A program made the translations under genes and the position numbers. DNA of 64,000 nt from Pedobacter cryoconitis. Lineage in GTDB: Bacteria > Bacteroidota > Bacteroidia > Sphingobacteriales > Sphingobacteriaceae. The first letter of the stretch is position 1, and each line of letters starts with the position of its first letter. Of the stretch, positions 25,607 to 35,153 are shown piece after piece. The stretch lies in NCBI RefSeq assembly GCF_003259615.1, contig NZ_QLLR01000011.1, positions 84,937 to 148,936 on the forward strand, written 5' to 3'. The notes under the pieces are model-generated. The model had not been told where the DNA came from. It made no database searches and saw only the letters and a list, made by a program, of their open reading frames with translations.

Positions 25607-27202
25607 TTAAATTGTCTGGATGAACGTACTTAAGTTATCCCCCTGACTGATGTTCAATTTTTTGCGCAGCCTGTACCTGGCTACCCGGAGGCTGTCCTGG
25701 GAGATCCCGAAGATCACTGCCATGTCTTTAGAACTCATATTCATTTTCAGCAAGGCGATTAAACGAATATCATTTACAGTCAGTTCTTCACAATGTGCTT
25801 TAAGATTATCAAAAAATGATTGGTGCAATTGTTCGAATACCTGGGTAAAATCTTTCCACTGCTGGTCATGGTTGATATTCTGATTCAGTTGCCTCACCAA
25901 TTGCTGTAATTGCTTTTTCTGATCTCTTTTGTCTTCTTTGATCATTTCATCAAGCTTGGTCCGCAGGCTATCAAGGAAATTATTATGTTGTATCACTTGT
26001 AAAGTATGCGTGGTGAGTTCCCTGCTTTTGAGCTCCAGTTGCTCCTGCTGCGCCTGATTGAGCTGTTCATTCTTTTCTGCAATCGCCTTGTTTTCCCGAA
26101 GCTTCAGCCGCTGACGGGAAATAGTCAGCAGCCCCATTACAATGAGCAGCAAAATGACCACCACTACCGCTATACTGATAATCAGGTTTACTTTCCTGCT
26201 ATTTTCCAGGGCGGCGATCTCATCATTTTTCTTATCTATATTATAAATGATCTGTAAAAAGGACATCTGCTTATTACTTTCGTCAGAATACAGGTGCAGC
26301 ATATGTTTACGGCTCAGTTCCATATAATAATAAGCACTATCATTTTGCCCGGTCAGGTTATAGGATTTAGCAATATCCCGGTAAGCAGAAGCTTGCTGAT
26401 ATTCATTTTTAGTGGCGATGGACAAGCTTAAAGCAACTCTTGTATATTTTAACCCTTGCTTGTAATCACCCGTTTTACGAAAAATATCGCCTAAATTATT
26501 GATCACTTCAATACTGGAAACCTCATTATTTACGGCCTTATATAATTTCAAAGATTCATCGAAGTAATATTTCGCAGAGTCATAACGGACGAGGTCTTCA
26601 TGGATGCTCCCCAGGTTTTCATAAATCTTTGCTTCTCCCTGTTTATACCCTGCCTTCTGATACTCTTTTAAGGCATGCCGCTGATAATAAAATGCGCTAT
26701 CATAACGCTGTTCTTTTTCATATAAGTGGCCGATATGTCCATAAGTTTCTCCCAATCCTATACGATTATTGGTGCTTTTATAGAGCTTCAACGCCTGATC
26801 ATATTGCTTTCTGGAAGCGTGTTTATTGAAATTCTGATAATAGACAATTCCCATATCATTCAGATTATCAGCGAGTAAGTCTTGTTCATTAAGCTGCTTG
26901 AATAATTTATCCGCTTGCTGATGGTATTCCAAAGATTGCGCATAATGCCCCTGGGCGTAACATATTTTCCCCATCTGCTGCAAGCACATCCCAATAATCT
27001 TTCTGTTGTTGTCTGCCAGCGCCTGATGATAGAGCTTTTTGAGCTGGATGAATGCGGAATCCGGGAAGCGGTGACTGAGTACCAGGGTATGTTTAAGGTC
27101 TTGCTCGGGTATTGATTTTGCCTCGGTTTTGTTCAGCTGGAATAAACATAAGATAAATAAAATAGAGGTTTTAAGATAAAATTTGCAGTTGACAGCTATC
27201 AT
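25607..27202 (-). CDS. TPR protein with membrane helix and C-terminal HTH
   Basis: About 531 residues from ATG 27202, which yields a signal peptide (MIAVNCKFYLKT...). The frame extends to a TTG at 27250 that lies in a promoter-like TTCCTTTG and is less likely. Six or more tetratricopeptide repeats span ~50-330 (for example ADNLNDMGIVYYQNF and EAKIYENLGSIHEDL). A membrane helix follows (ISIAVVVVILLLIVMGLL), then a coiled coil, then a LuxR-like helix-turn-helix (NMSSKDMAVIFGISQDSLRV). This is the Bacteroidota layout of a membrane-bound one-component regulator. It lies directly upstream of the phytase operon and may control it. Confidence 0.88.
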   Translation of the reverse strand: MIAVNCKFYLKTSILFILCLFQLNKTEAKSIPEQDLKHTLVLSHRFPDSAFIQLKKLYHQALADNNRKIIGMCLQQMGKICYAQGHYAQSLEYHQQADKLFKQLNEQDLLADNLNDMGIVYYQNFNKHASRKQYDQALKLYKSTNNRIGLGETYGHIGHLYEKEQRYDSAFYYQRHALKEYQKAGYKQGEAKIYENLGSIHEDLVRYDSAKYYFDESLKLYKAVNNEVSSIEVINNLGDIFRKTGDYKQGLKYTRVALSLSIATKNEYQQASAYRDIAKSYNLTGQNDSAYYYMELSRKHMLHLYSDESNKQMSFLQIIYNIDKKNDEIAALENSRKVNLIISIAVVVVILLLIVMGLLTISRQRLKLRENKAIAEKNEQLNQAQQEQLELKSRELTTHTLQVIQHNNFLDSLRTKLDEMIKEDKRDQKKQLQQLVRQLNQNINHDQQWKDFTQVFEQLHQSFFDNLKAHCEELTVNDIRLIALLKMNMSSKDMAVIFGISQDSLRVARYRLRKKLNISQGDNLSTFIQTI

Positions 27203-27424
27203 TGGAGAACAATTAAAACAGCCGCTTGATTGGAAATCCGGCTCTTGCAAAGGAAGCCTTCTAGTATTAATACAATGTTAAGCCAATGGTAATGAATACT
27301 GAAATGTTAGGTTTTGTTTAATAACATGATAACATTAATTGTACAAAATAAGAAATAAAAGATTTAAATTTAGGCATAGGTATTGATATACATTCCCTAC
27401 TAAAACTATTTAACCATATAATAT

Positions 27425-27625
27425 ATGCTCAGACACACCTATTACGATCCGAATGAAACGAATATGCCGGAGAACAAACTAATTGATTTACAAGAATATT
27501 ATGAAGTGGAATATTGGTCTAAAAGATTCGGTGTTACACCAGAACTATTAAAGCGCGCAGTAAAAGAATCAGACAGTGCTGTCGCTGATGAAGTTGAAAA
27601 ATATATCAGAACTAAATACGCTTAG
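27425..27625 (+). CDS. DUF3606 small protein
   Basis: A 66-residue acidic protein. The pattern LIDLQEYYEVEYWSKRFGVT followed by PELLKRAVKES and EVEKYIRTKY matches DUF3606, small proteins found next to or within stress-related loci in many Gram-negatives; function unknown. The start may be ATG 27425 or ATG 27464. The longer form better matches the family's usual ~60 residues. It is isolated between two minus-strand genes. Confidence 0.75.
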   Translation: MLRHTYYDPNETNMPENKLIDLQEYYEVEYWSKRFGVTPELLKRAVKESDSAVADEVEKYIRTKYA

Positions 27626-27663
27626 TTATAGCAGATATTCAATTGTATTAAAGAAACGCTCAA

Positions 27664-29124
27664 TTACATTAAAGGAGAAAACAGACGACTTAACTTTTCA
27701 GGAAACTGTTTGTATAATGGTCTTTTTTCCCACTCTTCAGGATTAATCTGTATGGCATCTTCCAGATCCTGATAGAATATTTTTGTCATTTCCTGAGCGG
27801 TATGACTATCATAAATAACACTGTTCACCTCAAAGTTCAGTTCGAAACTCCTATTGTCCATATTTGCCGTTCCGATCACAGACAACTGCTGGTCTGAAAC
27901 CATTGTTTTCGCATGGATAAAACCTTTCTGATATTCATAGATCTCTACTCCTGCTTTCATCAAATCACCATAATAAGATTTCCCTGCAGCAGAAACCATT
28001 CTCGAATCCGATATGCCTGGCACCAATAAAACGACTTTTACACCACTCAATGCAGCCACAACAAGTGCATCCAGTAAACTTTCTCCAGGAATAAAATAAG
28101 GGGTGGTAATCAGAATTTCTTTCTCTGCCATACCTATGACCTGGATTAATGAGAACAGAATTGTAGGATTGTCTGAGTCGGGCCCGCTGGCAGCAATCTG
28201 CATAACCGCATTTTCGCCGTTTTCCTGGGAAGCAGAAAAGAAGTCCCGCTGAGGAACAAGTTCTTCATCCGCACAGAAATTCCAGTCACAGATAAACAGG
28301 TATTGAAGGTAATAAATGCCGGGACCTGTGATTTTTAGATGGGTATCGCGCCAATAAAGCTGATTTGGGCGTTCAGCGCTGTTGATATAGCGGTCACTTA
28401 CATTAATTCCCCCGGTAAATGCAATGTTGCCGTCAATAACAATGATCTTGCGGTGATTCCGGTAATTAATCCGGTTGGCTAATGCAATGAACAGGATCTT
28501 ATAAAACGGATAAGCCTGTACACCTGCATCAATTAATTGAGGTACAACTTTCTTACGGATACTCCTGCTGCCAAAATCATCATAGATTAAGCGTACCTGT
28601 ACTCCTGTTCTGGATTTCTCCATTAAAATCTCTTTAATCGCATTGCCTATTTCATCGTCTTCATAGATATAATATTCAATATGAATATGATGTTTTGCTT
28701 GTTTTAAAGCTTCCAGCACAGCCGGAAATTTCTCTTCCCCGTTTTTTAAGATTTCCACTTTATTATTTCCGGTCAGGTTACTCAGGCCATCCTTCAATAG
28801 AAGTTTAACGAGTTTCTGATATTTCAGGAGTTCACTGGGCACACTGTTCCATATTTTCTCAGACTCTCTGAAAATCTGCTTCTCAATATGACGCTGCATG
28901 ATTTCATTTTTAACGATCTTTTTACTGTATAATTTTCGCTTGCGGTAATTGGTGCCTACACAGAAATAAATGATAATTCCCAATATGGGAAAAAAGACAG
29001 TTAACATCAGGTAAGCGAGGGTCTTACTGGTGGAATGGGTGTCATAAATAATACGCAGACAAGTGGCTACAACTATCAAAGTATAGACAATTTCCAGTAA
29101 AAGTATCCAGCTAATTTCTTGCAT
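27664..29124 (-). CDS. cls: Cardiolipin synthase (phospholipase D type)
   Basis: A 486-residue membrane enzyme. Two N-terminal membrane helices (residues ~5-25 and 38-57, the PLDc_N region) precede two phospholipase D motifs: HRKIIVIDGNIAFTGGIN near residue 221 and HAKTMVSDQQLSVIGTANMD near residue 403. It condenses two phosphatidylglycerol molecules (or PG with another lipid) into cardiolipin. It begins one base after the TauE/SafE stop, so the two are one transcript. The length fits ClsA-type enzymes. Confidence 0.93.
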   Translation of the reverse strand: MQEISWILLLEIVYTLIVVATCLRIIYDTHSTSKTLAYLMLTVFFPILGIIIYFCVGTNYRKRKLYSKKIVKNEIMQRHIEKQIFRESEKIWNSVPSELLKYQKLVKLLLKDGLSNLTGNNKVEILKNGEEKFPAVLEALKQAKHHIHIEYYIYEDDEIGNAIKEILMEKSRTGVQVRLIYDDFGSRSIRKKVVPQLIDAGVQAYPFYKILFIALANRINYRNHRKIIVIDGNIAFTGGINVSDRYINSAERPNQLYWRDTHLKITGPGIYYLQYLFICDWNFCADEELVPQRDFFSASQENGENAVMQIAASGPDSDNPTILFSLIQVIGMAEKEILITTPYFIPGESLLDALVVAALSGVKVVLLVPGISDSRMVSAAGKSYYGDLMKAGVEIYEYQKGFIHAKTMVSDQQLSVIGTANMDNRSFELNFEVNSVIYDSHTAQEMTKIFYQDLEDAIQINPEEWEKRPLYKQFPEKLSRLFSPLM

Positions 29125-29125
29125 A

Positions 29126-29890
29126 TTATTTTAAAAAGATGTCGTAAGCAAATCGTAAAATGGCAAATACAACAACCATCAGGAAAAAAACCCTGATAAA
29201 TTTATTGCCCTTCAATATAGCGAGTTTTGTGCCCAGAAAAGCGCCGCTAATATTAAAAACTGCCATAGGCAGCGCATATTGGTATAAAATATGGCCGGTA
29301 CTGCTAAAATAACAGATAGCAGCCAGATTTGTTGCAATATTAATGAGTTTGGAACTTGCACTCGCTTTCAAAAAATCATACCCCATTAAGGAAATAAAAG
29401 CAAGGATAAAGAAGGTTCCTGTTCCAGGGCCGATCAGTCCGTCATAAAAACCGATGGTAAACCCAAAAAGAAAACCAATCAGCAATTGCTGAAGCCTGGT
29501 CAGCTCTTTAACTGTTCCTGCACCAAAAGTTTTATTGAAGTAAGTATAGAGCGCCACACTGATCAGCACAACCAGAATTAGTGGTTTCAAGAACCTGCTG
29601 TCTATTAACGTGACATAATGCGCACCAAGCATGGCCCCGATAAAGGCCATTATAGCCACATACAGCAAGAATTTCCAGTCCAGTCTGATGTCCCGCGAAT
29701 ATTTCCAGGCGGCAAAAGCTGTACCCGAAAGAGAAGGTATTTTAGTGGTTCCGAATAAAGTAGCCACAGGATATTGCGGAAGTACGATTAAAATGGCAGG
29801 GGTCTGTAATAGTCCTCCTCCCCCAACAACAGCATCAATAAAACCAGCGGCAAAAGAGACTACACAAAGAATAAGCAGATCGTAAAGCAT
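29126..29890 (-). CDS. TauE/SafE family sulfite/anion exporter
   Basis: About 254 residues from ATG 29890, with around eight membrane segments. The two family half-repeats are visible: FAAGFIDAVVGGGGLLQTPA near the start and IGFYDGLIGPGTGTFFILAF in the second half. Family members move sulfite, sulfoacetate or related organosulfonates; the substrate is unknown. The frame extends to 30034 but the extra 48 residues are not family-like, and ATG 29890 directly precedes the conserved region. An exact TACATTTG lies 7 bases before it. Co-transcribed with cls. Confidence 0.88.
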   Translation of the reverse strand: MLYDLLILCVVSFAAGFIDAVVGGGGLLQTPAILIVLPQYPVATLFGTTKIPSLSGTAFAAWKYSRDIRLDWKFLLYVAIMAFIGAMLGAHYVTLIDSRFLKPLILVVLISVALYTYFNKTFGAGTVKELTRLQQLLIGFLFGFTIGFYDGLIGPGTGTFFILAFISLMGYDFLKASASSKLINIATNLAAICYFSSTGHILYQYALPMAVFNISGAFLGTKLAILKGNKFIRVFFLMVVVFAILRFAYDIFLK

Positions 29891-30076
29891 ATTCCCCAAA
29901 TGTAACCAAAGATTTAATTCTGATGTCCCCGAATTTACATTTTCAAGGCAGAGATAAATAAATAAATAGGAGTCCCTCAGTATCAACAGATTGACTATTT
30001 GACGATTTCCTATGAAAAAGGCAAACCTTGGCATAAAATTGGTGGTACAATTATCAATTAACGAAACTCAAAACCT

Positions 30077-30442
30077 ATGAACAAGAAAATTTTAATATTT
30101 GATGATGATCAGGAAGTACTGACTGCAATGGAGTCTTTACTTGATTTTGTAGATTGGGATCTGATTACCTTTTCAACTGGCCGGGATGCACTGACTAAAA
30201 TTGAAAAGGAAAGTCCTGATTTGATTTTGATGGATGTAGAATTAGATGGATTTGACGGCCGGGAGATTTGCAGATCCATCAAAGAAAACTCAACATTACA
30301 TCATATCCCTATTATTCTTATTTCAGGGAAACTCCGTCCGGAAATGATCGTAGATACGGAATTTGGTCCGGATGACTTTTTACCAAAGCCATTTAATATT
30401 GGTGATCTGATTGATAAAGTATATTTTCAGCTGGCTTCTTAA
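30077..30442 (+). CDS. Stand-alone response regulator receiver protein
   Basis: A 121-residue single receiver domain. The acidic pocket is in IFDDDQEV, the phospho-acceptor Asp is in LILMDVELDGFDG, and the conserved Lys is in FLPKPFN. There is no output domain, so it acts by protein contact (CheY/Spo0F-like). No kinase gene is adjacent on the same strand, so its partner is unknown. It is divergent from the TauE/cls pair. Confidence 0.9.
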   Translation: MNKKILIFDDDQEVLTAMESLLDFVDWDLITFSTGRDALTKIEKESPDLILMDVELDGFDGREICRSIKENSTLHHIPIILISGKLRPEMIVDTEFGPDDFLPKPFNIGDLIDKVYFQLAS

Positions 30443-30497
30443 TTTCAGTTCGCTCTTCTTAACTTATAACGTGCCGGGTGTCATAGAGCGTCCAGTA

Positions 30498-31682
30498 CTA
30501 CAGTGCGTCTAGTGCTTTTAAAATTGTGGAGCAGGCTTTCCTGATCTCTTCTTCGGTGATAATTAATGGAGGAGCAACCCTTAAGGCTGTTTCACAATGT
30601 AAAAACCAGTCTATGATGATACCGTCAGTGGCACAAAGCTGGCTTACTTTTTCTACCTGCTGGAAACTGTCCAGCTGAATACTCATCATTAATCCTTTTC
30701 CCCTAACCTCACGGATGAGCGGATGAACGAGTAATTTTTTGAATAATTCTCCTTTTGCAGCCACACCAGCTACCAGGTTTTCATCCAGGATAACTTCCAG
30801 ACTTGCCAGTCCGGCTACACTTGATACAGGGTGTCCGCCAAATGTGGTAATGTGCCCAAGGATAGGATTTTCTTTCAACACACCCATCACCTCTCTGTTC
30901 GCGATAAATGCCCCGATAGGCATTCCCCCTCCTAATGCTTTGGCCAATAGCAGAATATCAGGTACAATGTCATAGTGTTCAAAAGCGAAGAGTTTGCCCG
31001 TACGGCCAAAAGCGGCCTGTATTTCATCTAGAATAAGTAAGGTTCCAGTCGCTGTACACTTATTCCTTAGTTTTTGCATATAGGTTTTGGAAGCTACCCT
31101 GATTCCAGCCTCCCCTTGTACCGTCTCCATAATCACACAGGCAGTATTTTTAGTGATCAGTTCCAGATCTTCTTCCTTCCCAAAGGTTATAAAACGAACA
31201 TCAGGCAGCAAGGGACGATACTTTTGCTTGAAATGTTCATTGCCCATCACACTTAAAGCGCCATGGGTACTGCCATGATAGGCATGATGACAAGAAATAA
31301 TTTCTGATCTTCCGGTAAAGCGTTTCGCTAATTTAAGGGCTCCTTCTGTGGCTTCAGTTCCTGAATTGACGAAATAAACATTATTCAGCTTTGAAGGCAG
31401 CACACTGATCAGTTTTTCGGCAAACCTAACCATTGGTGATTGTACAAATTCACCGTAAACTGTAAGGTGAAGGTATTTATCGAGTTGCGCCCTGATCGCG
31501 TCCAGCACTTTTGGGTTTCTATGTCCAATGTTACTGACCGCAAATCCAGAAACCAGGTCCATGTAACTTTTTCCGCTTTTATCATACAAATACATTCCTT
31601 CTGCATGGTCAACTTCAAGCATATTCGGACTGGTAGAGGTTTGTGCGTTGTTACGTAAAAAAAGTTCTTTGTGACTGATCAT
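30498..31682 (-). CDS. Class III PLP-dependent aminotransferase
   Basis: A 394-residue enzyme of the acetylornithine/ornithine aminotransferase group. Conserved blocks are YLYDKSGKSYMDLVSGFAVS, VYFVNSGTEATEGALKLAKR, ISCHHAYHGSTHGALS, LILDEIQAAFGRTGKLFAFE and the PLP-lysine in LLAKALGGGMPIGAF near residue 246. The specific substrate is not clear; class III enzymes use omega-amino groups such as in ornithine, lysine or 4-aminobutyrate. It stands alone, not in an arginine operon. Confidence 0.9.
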   Translation of the reverse strand: MISHKELFLRNNAQTSTSPNMLEVDHAEGMYLYDKSGKSYMDLVSGFAVSNIGHRNPKVLDAIRAQLDKYLHLTVYGEFVQSPMVRFAEKLISVLPSKLNNVYFVNSGTEATEGALKLAKRFTGRSEIISCHHAYHGSTHGALSVMGNEHFKQKYRPLLPDVRFITFGKEEDLELITKNTACVIMETVQGEAGIRVASKTYMQKLRNKCTATGTLLILDEIQAAFGRTGKLFAFEHYDIVPDILLLAKALGGGMPIGAFIANREVMGVLKENPILGHITTFGGHPVSSVAGLASLEVILDENLVAGVAAKGELFKKLLVHPLIREVRGKGLMMSIQLDSFQQVEKVSQLCATDGIIIDWFLHCETALRVAPPLIITEEEIRKACSTILKALDAL

Positions 31683-31764
31683 TGGGTTCCTGAATTTTGC
31701 GGTAAAACTACTTATAATTTAAACAGGCTGTAAGAAAAAGTACATCTTTTCCGTGTCAAAATCG

Positions 31765-31804
31765 GTGATCCCGATAGAATTTCAGTGATCCTGGTAGAAT
31801 TTCA
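31765..31804. repeat. Tandem 20-bp duplication at the kinase stop codon
   Basis: Two adjacent 20-base copies (31765-31784 and 31785-31804) agree at 18 of 20 positions. The copy inside the gene encodes the last kinase residues, and the TGA starting the next copy is the kinase stop codon. Confidence 0.8.
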
Positions 31805-33047
31805 GGGTAAATATATGATGCGGCTCCTGGTAGCTGTAACTTAGTTTATAATGATACAGGTTGCAGATTTGCTGGGTAATAGCTAGTCCCAGCCCGGTTC
31901 CTTCAGAGGAATTTTCTTTATAAAACCGTTCAAATACGTGGTAACTGTCTAATGCTTTCGGTAATCCGGTATTGGAAACCGTAAGCTCGCCGGCATGCAG
32001 CTCTATTTTGATCATTCCTTTCTGCCGGTTATGCCTGATCGCATTGTTAATCAGGTTATTCAGCAGAATATCTGCCAGGTATTTACTCATGTGCAATTGC
32101 TGAGGTTCCAGCTGTTTTTCTACCTCTATTTCATTGGCAACAAACAACTCATGGAATTGACGCAGCTTTTGGGCCAGTAAAACATCCAATGCAATATCCT
32201 CTTCATCTTTGATCAGGTTATTCTCAATTTTAGCCAGCAATAACAGCGATTGATTGAGCCGGGATAGCTTATTTACGGCCAAATAAACGTCCTCTATCAA
32301 CTCCCCCTGTTTATCTGTTAAAGCTTCGGTTTGAATTAGGGTGTCCAGTTTAGAGTTAATCACCGCTAATGGGGTCATCATTTCATGAGAAGCATTGTCT
32401 GTGAAAGTTTTCAGCTCTTTATAGTCTTGCCTGACCCTGTTAGACATAGAAATTACAGATTGATTCAATTCCTGAAATTCGTCTACCTGGGTATGCTGCA
32501 CAGAAAATTCATTTTTATCTGCAAGATTAAAGGCTTTAAGTTGTTTAAGTATTTCATAAAATGGCCGCCACAAACTATTCAAAACAAAACGGTTAACTGC
32601 GATTAAACTGATTAATAGCAATACAATTATACCAAGTGTGATCAGAAAAATTAACCGCACCAGGTCTTCTGCTTCCAGGCTTGATTTGGTGATAGTGACT
32701 GCATATTCCTTTTCTCCAAGCTTCACAGAAGTATTCAGACTGCGCCCCGGCTCCGTTTCTTTTTCTTCCGGATTATTGTACCAGGTATTGCTAAAACTCC
32801 TGTCTGCGGTATCCCCTTTTTTTAATTCATGATAGCTTACTTTCTGATCTTTAAAGTCACTGGGTAAAGGAAGTTTATGATATTCATGAACACTGGCCAG
32901 GATTTCCTGCTCTTCAATTTTAAGGTCATTGTCAAGCTTGTTGGTCAGAATATAATGGATGGCAAAATAGTAGACAGCCCCGCTCAGCACTAATATAATC
33001 AGTGAAGTAAAGAGGTTAACTCTATTATATTTTTGCGCTAATTTCAT
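31782..33047 (-). CDS. Two-component sensor histidine kinase
   Basis: A 421-residue membrane kinase with two membrane helices (about 12-33 and 128-157) around a ~95-residue periplasmic sensor region, then a dimerisation domain with the phospho-His in ASHEMMTPLAVINS (near residue 221). The ATPase domain has LLNNLINNAIRHN and GTGLGLAITQQI. The response regulator gene ends 47 bases upstream, so it is the cognate pair. The C-terminus ends within a tandem 20-bp repeat. Confidence 0.93.
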   Translation of the reverse strand: MKLAQKYNRVNLFTSLIILVLSGAVYYFAIHYILTNKLDNDLKIEEQEILASVHEYHKLPLPSDFKDQKVSYHELKKGDTADRSFSNTWYNNPEEKETEPGRSLNTSVKLGEKEYAVTITKSSLEAEDLVRLIFLITLGIIVLLLISLIAVNRFVLNSLWRPFYEILKQLKAFNLADKNEFSVQHTQVDEFQELNQSVISMSNRVRQDYKELKTFTDNASHEMMTPLAVINSKLDTLIQTEALTDKQGELIEDVYLAVNKLSRLNQSLLLLAKIENNLIKDEEDIALDVLLAQKLRQFHELFVANEIEVEKQLEPQQLHMSKYLADILLNNLINNAIRHNRQKGMIKIELHAGELTVSNTGLPKALDSYHVFERFYKENSSEGTGLGLAITQQICNLYHYKLSYSYQEPHHIFTLKFYQDH

Positions 33048-33094
33048 CTTATTTCTTATCCCGGATTAACTGCAGGCTTGTACAAAGCACATCA

Positions 33095-33769
33095 TCAGCT
33101 GCTAAATTTATAACCTACGCCGTACATAGATTTAATATAGTCATTACATCCTGCTTCCAGCAGCTTTTTCCTTAAATTCTTAATGTGGGTATAGATAAAA
33201 TCAAAGTGGTCAGAAAGATCAATTTCATCGCCCCAAAGATGTTCTGCAAGCGCACTTTTAGTAATCACTTTACGCTGATTGGCAATAAAATAAACCAGCA
33301 GATCGTATTCTTTTTTGGTAAGATTGATATTATTTTGTCCAACTGTTGTCCGCATAGCGAGGGTATCGATGTTGATTTCCTGAAATACAATCAAGTTATT
33401 TCCATCGAAACTTTTCCTTCTTACAATAGCTGATACTCTTGCTTTTAACTCAGACAAATGAAAGGGTTTAACGAGGTAATCATCCGCACCAAGGTTAAGT
33501 CCCGAAAGTTTATCATCCAGAGAATGCCTTGCAGAAATAATCAGCACGCCATCTGTTTTGTGCAGTTGCTTCAGCTTGCGCAAAATCTCCATCCCATCGC
33601 CATCCGGCAAAGTAAGGTCCAGCACGATGCAGTCGTAATTGTAAATATTGATTTTAGTTAATGCAGCAGCATAATTTTCCGCTGTTTCACAGATATTACC
33701 TTCTTCAGTGAAATAAGCAATGATACTATCTCTCAGCGCTGCTTCATCTTCTACTAAGAGTATTTTCAT
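33095..33769 (-). CDS. OmpR-family response regulator
   Basis: A 224-residue regulator: receiver domain with VEDEAALRD, the acceptor Asp in VLDLTLPDGDG (near residue 51) and Lys in VKPFHLSEL, then an OmpR-type winged-helix DNA-binding domain (LTKKEYDLLVYFIANQRKV, ending SMYGVGYKF). Its ATG overlaps the TGA of the NADH dehydrogenase gene in an ATGA arrangement. It forms an operon with that gene and the downstream kinase. Confidence 0.95.
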   Translation of the reverse strand: MKILLVEDEAALRDSIIAYFTEEGNICETAENYAAALTKINIYNYDCIVLDLTLPDGDGMEILRKLKQLHKTDGVLIISARHSLDDKLSGLNLGADDYLVKPFHLSELKARVSAIVRRKSFDGNNLIVFQEINIDTLAMRTTVGQNNINLTKKEYDLLVYFIANQRKVITKSALAEHLWGDEIDLSDHFDFIYTHIKNLRKKLLEAGCNDYIKSMYGVGYKFSS

Positions 33770-35046
33770 GAAGTAGGTTCCTCATGCGCATCAACGGGCC
33801 TGATAATCATTCTTAAGGATTGATCTTTCGAGAAGTAAGCTACCGTCCAGTTATAGAAAGTCCTGAACCTGTTCCGATAAGAGATCAGCGACATCAGGTG
33901 AATAAATAACCAGGCCAGCCACGCGATAAACCCGTTTAAATGAATCCTTGGCTTAGGCAGGTCTACCACAGCTTTATTGCTGCCGATAATTGCCATACTC
34001 CCCCTGTCTTTATAAGTGAAACTGCGGGGAACTTTTTGTTCAGCAATACGGATGAAGTTGGCTGCCAGATTCCGGCCCTGCTGAATGGCAACCTGCGCTA
34101 CTTGCGGGTGACCTTCCGGATAAGCAGGATCACCAGATTGTATCACGGTATCCCCAATGGCATAGATATTTTCCAGTCCCTGTACTTTATGAAAGCCGTC
34201 TGCAGTCATCCTTTTCCCCCGCCCATAACTAGTGGCAGGAATTCCTTCAAAACTCATTGCACTCACACCCGCTGCCCAGATCAGGTTTTTTGTGGCAATT
34301 TCTGTTCCGTCAGAAAGGATTACTTTATCATCTACAAAATCACTGACGTGACTGTTTAATAAGATTTTTACGCCTAATTTGGTGAGGGACTCATAAGTAT
34401 TCACTTGTGATTTGGTACTCATGGGTTTCAATAAGGCCGCACCACCATCAACGAGGTAAATCTGAGCACCTGTATTTTTCAACTCAGGATAATCTTTGTG
34501 CATGATATTCTGGCGCATTTCTGCAAACATCCCGGAGATCTCTACGCCTGTTGGCCCGCCGCCTGCAATAACAATAGTCAGGCTTTTTGAAATTTCAGCG
34601 CGGTCTTTGGTAATGGTGGCTTCTTCGAAATGGGTGAGTAATTTATTACGCATTTGTATCGCATCACTCAGGGTTTTCATGGGAATAGCATTTTTCCTCA
34701 CATTCTCCATTCCGAAATAGTTCGTCTCTGCACCAGTAGCAAATACGAGTTCATCGTACTCAATAGTCCCATTGCTTAATACGAGCTGACGGGATTCAGG
34801 AATCACTTTAAGCAGTTCTCCCAATCTGAAATGCAGGTTACTTTTATTTCTGAATAGTTTACGGATCGGATAACTGATACTCGAGGGTTCCAGAAATGCC
34901 GTAGCCACCTGGTAAATGAGCGGTGGAAAGAAATTATAATTATTTTTATCTACCAGGGTAACTTGATAGTGTTTCTTTTTTCCGAGTTCCAGGGCTAAGT
35001 TAATGCCTGCAAACCCTCCGCCTATGATAACTATTCGTTTCTGCAT
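33766..35046 (-). CDS. ndh: Type II NADH dehydrogenase
   Basis: A 426-residue flavoprotein. The FAD-binding Rossmann motif is IIGGGFAGINLALELGKK at the N-terminus and the NADH-binding one is IVIAGGGPTGVEISGMFAEM near residue 165. NIYAIGDTV closes the FAD site, and the C-terminal ~60 residues are amphipathic and bind the membrane (GFIAWLAWLFIHLMSLISYR; core AWLAWLFIH). It passes electrons from NADH to quinone without pumping protons. It is the first gene of an operon with a two-component system, joined by a 4-base overlap. Confidence 0.93.
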   Translation of the reverse strand: MQKRIVIIGGGFAGINLALELGKKKHYQVTLVDKNNYNFFPPLIYQVATAFLEPSSISYPIRKLFRNKSNLHFRLGELLKVIPESRQLVLSNGTIEYDELVFATGAETNYFGMENVRKNAIPMKTLSDAIQMRNKLLTHFEEATITKDRAEISKSLTIVIAGGGPTGVEISGMFAEMRQNIMHKDYPELKNTGAQIYLVDGGAALLKPMSTKSQVNTYESLTKLGVKILLNSHVSDFVDDKVILSDGTEIATKNLIWAAGVSAMSFEGIPATSYGRGKRMTADGFHKVQGLENIYAIGDTVIQSGDPAYPEGHPQVAQVAIQQGRNLAANFIRIAEQKVPRSFTYKDRGSMAIIGSNKAVVDLPKPRIHLNGFIAWLAWLFIHLMSLISYRNRFRTFYNWTVAYFSKDQSLRMIIRPVDAHEEPTS

Positions 35047-35153
35047 AATTTATAATTTAACTATCGGTGCCGGGAGCACTTGATGATAGTCTCTGACTAA
35101 TGACAGTTAAAAGTAAATAATGTTTTGAAACCTGAATGTAAAAATTATTATTG

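Noticed and set aside
33940..34359. Plus-strand frame of 139 codons opposite the NADH dehydrogenase gene
   Set aside because: It lies wholly inside a well-identified gene and has a composition typical of an antisense shadow.
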